From positions 434,001-498,000 of the forward strand of contig JAVDKK010000002.1 of NCBI GenBank assembly GCA_030849945.1: a stretch of 64,000 nucleotides of DNA. The letters are read 5' to 3'. This document shows, piece by piece, positions 60,288 through 64,000 of this stretch. Source of the stretch: Schauerella fraxinea (GTDB lineage Bacteria; Pseudomonadota; Gammaproteobacteria; Burkholderiales; Burkholderiaceae_B). The notes under the pieces are model-generated. The model saw only the letters and a program-made list of their open reading frames with translations, was not told the origin of the DNA and made no database searches. Made by a program: the position numbers and the translations under genes. Positions within the stretch are counted from its first letter, which is position 1, and the number at the start of each line of letters is the position of its first letter.

Positions 60288-61256
60288 ATGAACCGCCTAT
60301 TTTGCCGCGCGCTTGCCGCGGCCTGCATCACTGTTGCCTGCGTAAACGTACATGCACAAAGCTACCCGGACCGACCTGTCCGGATCATCGTGCCGTCGCC
60401 ACCTGGCGGAAGCACTGATCAACTCGCCCGGCTGATGGGTCAGAAGTTGGGCGAAAAGTGGGGGCAAACTGTGGTCATCGAAAACAAGCCTGGGGCCGGT
60501 TTGACGCTTGGAGCGGATTACGTTGCCAAACAACCGCCTGATGGCTACACGTTGCTGATGGGCGCCTTGCATCACTCGATCGCGCCGGCGGTCTACAAAA
60601 GCCTGCCCTACGATTTCCAGCGCGATTTAGCGCCGATTACGGTAGTAGCTGTGGTGCCCAACGTGCTCATCGTGCCGCAATCCTTGCCCGCCAAATCCGT
60701 GGCCGAACTCATTGCGCTCGCGCGCGCAAAGCCCGGCAGTCTGACGTATGGAAGCACGGGCGCAGGCACGGCGCACCACCTGATCGGTGAACAGTTCAAC
60801 GACATGGCCGGCGTGCAAACGCTCCATGTGCCTTACAAGGGAAGCGGTCCTGCATTGATTGATCTGATGGGCGGACGGATCGACTTGATGTTCGACACCG
60901 TCGCTTCGTGCTTGCCCCATATTCAAAGCGGGAAAGTTCGTGCTTTGGCGGTTGCCACATCCACGCGATCCTCAGCGCTGCCGGATGTACCCACGCTGGA
61001 CGAAGCGGGATTAAAGGGCTTCGACATTGCAACTTGGTTTGGCTTTCTCGCCCCTACCGGAACGCCGCAAGCGGTGATCGACAAGGTCCACCGCGACACT
61101 GCGGAAATTCTCAAGGACCAGGCGATTCGAAAGCAGTTGCTCGCCATGGGTGCGGAGCCGGTGGGCAATACGCCCCAGGAAATGACGAAGCAGATTGCCG
61201 ACGAGACAGTCAAGTTCAAAGCGCTCGCTCAGAAAGCCAATCTTTCCATCGAATAA
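60288..61256 (+). CDS. Bug-family periplasmic receptor 5
   Basis: 322-residue Bug receptor: signal peptide MNRLFCRALAAACITVACV, cleavage at VHAQS, then YPDRPVRIIVPSPPGGSTDQLAR, PDGYTLLMGALHHSIAPAVY, HVPYKGSGPALIDLMGGRID. Fifty-two bp after the dehydrogenase and 15 bp before the monooxygenase, in the same operon. No TctAB pair here; it must share a permease or act in sensing. Confidence 0.92.
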   Translation: MNRLFCRALAAACITVACVNVHAQSYPDRPVRIIVPSPPGGSTDQLARLMGQKLGEKWGQTVVIENKPGAGLTLGADYVAKQPPDGYTLLMGALHHSIAPAVYKSLPYDFQRDLAPITVVAVVPNVLIVPQSLPAKSVAELIALARAKPGSLTYGSTGAGTAHHLIGEQFNDMAGVQTLHVPYKGSGPALIDLMGGRIDLMFDTVASCLPHIQSGKVRALAVATSTRSSALPDVPTLDEAGLKGFDIATWFGFLAPTGTPQAVIDKVHRDTAEILKDQAIRKQLLAMGAEPVGNTPQEMTKQIADETVKFKALAQKANLSIE

Positions 61257-61271
61257 CGTGAGGAGCACCCG

Positions 61272-61577
61272 ATGCGTGCAGTATTGGTTGTCGAGTTTCG
61301 AATCAAGCCTTCATATATCTCTTCTTTTGAAAGCGCCATGGCAGAGAATGCGCGTCAATCGCTGACGCTCGAACCCGGGTGCCTGCAGTTCGACGTTTGC
61401 AGGGATCCCGCAGAGGAGGGCGTCTTCTTTCTTTACGAGGTATATGAAGACGACGCCGCGATTCAGGCTCATCTGACGTCAGCGCATTTCCTGGATATGA
61501 ACGCCGCGACGCAGGATTGGGTGGAAAGCAAGTCAGTGCGCAAGCTCACGCTTCCAGATGGCGCGGCATCGATGTAG
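61272..61577 (+). CDS. ABM-domain monooxygenase (antibiotic biosynthesis monooxygenase family)
   Basis: 101-residue ferredoxin-like ABM protein: MRAVLVVEFRIKPSYISSFESAMAENARQSLTLEPGCLQFDV, then FFLYEVYEDDAAIQAHLTSAHF. Cofactor-free oxygenases or YgiN-like quinol enzymes in related cases. Ribosome site GAGGAG is clear. Last gene of the GntR-led set, convergent with a GNAT gene. Confidence 0.88.
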   Translation: MRAVLVVEFRIKPSYISSFESAMAENARQSLTLEPGCLQFDVCRDPAEEGVFFLYEVYEDDAAIQAHLTSAHFLDMNAATQDWVESKSVRKLTLPDGAASM

Positions 61578-61587
61578 CGCATGGACG

Positions 61588-62106
61588 TCAACTGCAGTCC
61601 GTCCGGTACATCTCGTACCGGACTTTGGATTCGGGCGTGTCTTGGGTGACGCCCACGCATGTCATACCCATCTTCTCAAGTACGCGCCGAGATGCTTTAT
61701 TGGTCCTCAAGGTAATTGCGGTCAGCCTGTCCACGGCCAGTCGCTCAAACGCGAGTACGGCCAAAGCGCGTGAAACTTCCTGCGCGAGGCCTTTTCCCCA
61801 CCCGCTGGGGCGCAGCGCATAAGCGATTTCGACGGTGGGCCGGCCCATGGATTCGGTGTGCTTGAGTCCTGCGCGACCGACCGGCATGCCGGTGGCGATA
61901 TCGTGCAGAACGAACATGCCATATCCATGTTCGGCCCAATGGCGGACACAGCCGTCGACATACGCACGACTGGCTGCTGCGTCACGCGTCCCGCCCATCG
62001 ATACCATCAAGGCGGTGTCTTCGTGCATTTCGATGATGAAAGGCAAGTGCGCGTGCGTCAGTCGCCGAGCGCACAGTCGGTTTGTGTTGAATTCGTCGGG
62101 GAGCAC
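61588..62106 (-). CDS. GNAT-family N-acetyltransferase (RimJ/RimL type)
   Basis: 172-residue acetyltransferase: FNTNRLCARRLTHAHLPFIIEMHEDTALMVSMGG, VGRAGLKHTESMGRPTVEIAYALRPSGWGKGLAQEVSRAL (acetyl-CoA loop), ITLRTNKASRRVLEKMGM. The Acetyltransf_3 form often modifies protein N-termini or small amines. The 281-bp gap to the next gene shows nothing clear. Confidence 0.88.
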   Translation of the reverse strand: MLPDEFNTNRLCARRLTHAHLPFIIEMHEDTALMVSMGGTRDAAASRAYVDGCVRHWAEHGYGMFVLHDIATGMPVGRAGLKHTESMGRPTVEIAYALRPSGWGKGLAQEVSRALAVLAFERLAVDRLTAITLRTNKASRRVLEKMGMTCVGVTQDTPESKVRYEMYRTDCS

Positions 62107-62387
62107 GGCGGATCGCTGGAAGGGGTAGTCGCTAATGGCAGAACGATATGTTCGCGGATCATAGCGCGTGTGTCGTCATGCCGGAGCGCAGCAACCGATG
62201 CACGTCAGCGGCGGCCAGCCATTCTTATCACATGCAAAGTCACGGCTCGACAGGCGATGCTCGCAGTCATCACAGAAGTCTCCCAAAGAACTCCCTTTCG
62301 CAACGGCCTACAATCATTGGTCTACTCAAAATCCGCTGTGGCTGGGGCCAAGGCGGATCTTCATCCTAGCGTCCAGACTTAATACTG

Positions 62388-63299
62388 ATGAGTAAGCCCT
62401 ACGTTATGCTTTCCCCAGAGATCACGCGAGCAAATGCGCTAGATCTGATGGAATGGTTAGAAGATGAGAGTGTGACTCGCTATCTAAGTGACTCACGGCA
62501 CGTTTCTCGTTTCATCGAACAGGTGATCGGTCGAGTACAGTTGCCCACGCTAACCCATCTGTTCAACCGAGACGGTCGATTTTTCATGGCCTACGATCGG
62601 CACAATGTGCCCGTCGGGTTCGTTCGTCTTGTCCAAACGGGCTCCACATGCGAGATCGTGCTGGTAATCGGAAACCGCGACAATTGGGGCCGCAAACTGG
62701 GTGCAAGCGCCATCGGCGAAGGGATGAAGCTGGCGTTCTTCGAGATGCGGGCCGAACGACTGGTTGCGAAGATTCATGCAGAAAATACGCGTTCGGTGAA
62801 CGCCTTCGTGCGCTGCGGTTTCGCGCTTGAAAGTCAGACGCTCACATTGAAGTCGTTTTCCATAACCTCAGAGCAATACCGACGGCACTTGCGCAAAGGC
62901 GGCGCCGGTTCCCGGCCTGCAATCTACGTCACCGAATTCGACGAATCTCGGTTGAGGAGTCTGCTCGCGCTCGAACAGAATCCAGACTTGTTCGAGCTGG
63001 AACACGAGATCGAGCGAGCCATCGTTGTCGACGCTCGACAAGTTGCGCCCAACGTAATTACGATGAACTCAAAAGCGTTACTGCAACTGAACGATGAGAG
63101 CATAGAAGTTGCGTTGGTCTATCCAGAAGATGCCAACGGCAGCGCCAGAAAGCTTTCGATTTGCTCCGGTATCGGCACCGCTATCCTAGGCTTTAGAGAG
63201 GGTGATGCCATAGATTGGCGAATATCAAATCGGACCAGCCAGATTCGTATTGAGAAAGTGCTTTATCAGCCCGAGGCTGCTGGCGACTTTCATTTGTGA
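62388..63299 (+). CDS. Fusion of a GNAT acetyltransferase with an Rnk/GreA-C-terminal domain
   Basis: 303-residue two-domain protein. Residues about 1-155 are a RimJ-like GNAT (LMEWLEDESVTRYLSD, VPVGFVRLVQTG, NWGRKLGASAIGEGMKLAFFEM, AENTRSVNAFVRCGFALESQ). Residues about 175-303 match the Rnk (nucleoside diphosphate kinase regulator) family: SRPAIYVTEFDESRLRSLL, the coiled ELEHEIERAIVVDARQVAPN, VALVYPEDANGSARKLSI and the diagnostic LYQPEAAGDFHL; this is the FKBP-like domain shared with GreA/GreB that binds RNA polymerase. Fusion of the two is unusual. Gene is clearly less GC-rich than neighbours. Confidence 0.85.
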   Translation: MSKPYVMLSPEITRANALDLMEWLEDESVTRYLSDSRHVSRFIEQVIGRVQLPTLTHLFNRDGRFFMAYDRHNVPVGFVRLVQTGSTCEIVLVIGNRDNWGRKLGASAIGEGMKLAFFEMRAERLVAKIHAENTRSVNAFVRCGFALESQTLTLKSFSITSEQYRRHLRKGGAGSRPAIYVTEFDESRLRSLLALEQNPDLFELEHEIERAIVVDARQVAPNVITMNSKALLQLNDESIEVALVYPEDANGSARKLSICSGIGTAILGFREGDAIDWRISNRTSQIRIEKVLYQPEAAGDFHL

Positions 63300-63404
63300 G
63301 TTCGGATTGTTCGCCACCGTGACATGTCGTCGATGCGAGCAATGAACCTCCAAATCAAACGGCTTGCCGCCAAACCCTCCCTAACAACCATCCCGGTAAT
63401 ACGT

Positions 63405-63418
63405 ATAATGTATATTAT
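63405..63418. promoter_or_regulatory. AT-rich dyad with embedded TATAAT
   Basis: ATAAT-GTAT-ATTAT preceded by a consensus -10 hexamer (TATAAT at 63404-63409) in the 227-bp gap between two genes whose 3' ends face it. No gene reads rightward from it in the window, so its role is unclear; it might drive a short transcript. Confidence 0.3.
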
Positions 63419-63526
63419 GTAAAGTGACAGTCTTGGTGCCGGAGACCGATTGCCCGAGATTTGCTCGGCTTCCAGTCCGTCAACCCTCCGATCCCCCGAC
63501 CCCCGATCCCCGTGTCTTCACACCAG

Positions 63527-63982
63527 TTACGCGGATCCCTGCATCAACTCCACGATGATGCCGTCCGGACCCGAGACGTACGCGACGAGCGTACCGATTC
63601 GAGGTCCAGCCGGTATCGGCTGCGCCGAACCTTTTGCATGCCACCCAGCTAGCTTCACTCGCGCGACTGCCGCGTGAATGTCTGCCACCATGACTGCGAG
63701 ATGCACGGCACCGATCGCTCCTGCGCTGCCAGGTGTCTGGCCTAATGTACGACCGGTCGAATATTCCAGTAGCTCAATCGGATAACCATTCGGCGCCACC
63801 ACCAACGCCATTCGGCAGCGCGGATCATCGACGCCCGTCGTCTCTCGCAAAAACGCGCCGCCCATCTCGCTTTGGCGCACCAGTTTGAAACCCATCGCTT
63901 CGGTCCAAAACTGGATTGCCGTGTCCAACGAGGCGACTGAAAATCCTGTGTGGTCCACCGCCAGCACGCCAGCATCGTTCAT
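63527..63982 (-). CDS. VOC-superfamily (glyoxalase/bleomycin resistance/dioxygenase-like) protein
   Basis: 151-residue vicinal-oxygen-chelate protein: VLAVDHTGFSVASLDTAIQFWTEAMGFKLV (first metal His), IELLEYSTGR (Glu), GAVHLAVMVADIHAAVARVKLAGW (second His) and a final VSGPDGIIVELMQGSA (Glu). The metal set H/E/H/E is complete, so an active lyase or dioxygenase is plausible. Start at 63982 follows AGGAC. Substrate unknown. Confidence 0.87.
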   Translation of the reverse strand: MNDAGVLAVDHTGFSVASLDTAIQFWTEAMGFKLVRQSEMGGAFLRETTGVDDPRCRMALVVAPNGYPIELLEYSTGRTLGQTPGSAGAIGAVHLAVMVADIHAAVARVKLAGWHAKGSAQPIPAGPRIGTLVAYVSGPDGIIVELMQGSA

Positions 63983-64000
63983 CTTGATCGTCCTGTTATG

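Noticed and set aside
63434..63480. Stretch TGGTGCCGGAGACCG resembling the reverse complement of a tRNA 3' end
   Set aside because: No T-loop consensus (GATTCGAAC) or cloverleaf follows, so it is not a tRNA and I could not support a truncated attachment-site remnant.

Overview
The window reads as chromosomal DNA of a high-GC betaproteobacterium, most like an environmental member of the Burkholderiales/Alcaligenaceae (relatives of Bordetella, Achromobacter, Pusillimonas). The grounds are the high GC content, five periplasmic Bug-type receptors of the tripartite tricarboxylate transporter (TTT) family, six LysR regulators paired with small catabolic clusters, and gene families typical of that group. 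I saw no rRNA, tRNA, CRISPR array, phage module or intact insertion sequence. This is a metabolic region: scavenging, catabolism and regulation.

Layout. 1-3064: a truncated CSS/EAL c-di-GMP phosphodiesterase, mtnN and a lipid-A-type acyltransferase. 3315-13007 (minus strand): a D-amino-acid/peptide scavenging operon in the order D-threonine aldolase/D-serine deaminase-like enzyme, oligopeptide-binding protein, DppBCDF-type ABC transporter, RpiR regulator, N-acyl-D-amino acid deacylase, RidA. 13361-17500: YegD-like Hsp70, a DUF3253 protein, a CPA1 Na+/H+ antiporter and a Crp/Fnr regulator. 17614-23555: SDR, Bug receptor, TauD-type dioxygenase, second Bug receptor, TctB, TctA. 23732-24743: soxR divergent from a Rid-family gene whose promoter holds a near-perfect SoxR box. 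25015-27805: isochorismate synthase, isochorismatase and EntA, enough to make 2,3-dihydroxybenzoate, behind a 19-bp Fur-box-like dyad. 27894-35264: the biotin-independent malonate decarboxylase operon mdcACDEGBH with a divergent LysR gene.

35631-46956: a small unknown protein with a strong terminator, a PaaI thioesterase, an MFS exporter with a divergent LysR, a LysR/old-yellow-enzyme pair, a second Rid paralogue with its own SoxR-box-like promoter, a GNAT, a methyltransferase, and an M20 deacylase plus MHS transporter with a divergent LysR. 47015-50679: a segment of visibly lower GC with a Bug receptor, an argininosuccinate-lyase-family enzyme and a LysR. 50714-58341: a seven-gene minus-strand catabolic operon (maleylacetate-reductase-like enzyme, TfdA/TauD dioxygenase, Bug receptor, FMN 2-hydroxyacid oxidase, NTF2-like protein, FAH-family hydrolase, quinone reductase) with a divergent LysR. 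58405-61577: GntR, tartrate/isopropylmalate-dehydrogenase-like enzyme, Bug receptor, monooxygenase. 61588-63982: a GNAT, a GNAT fused to an Rnk-like domain, and a VOC protein.

The most interesting signals are: two Rid paralogues, both lacking the usual catalytic arginine, each behind a SoxR-type promoter; a GNAT-Rnk fusion; an apparently stand-alone, Fur-boxed dihydroxybenzoate pathway; a coherent D-amino-acid scavenging operon with a dense set of palindromes upstream and a large intercistronic hairpin; and a recurring pattern of short tandem duplications, each of a different sequence, at or just after stop codons.
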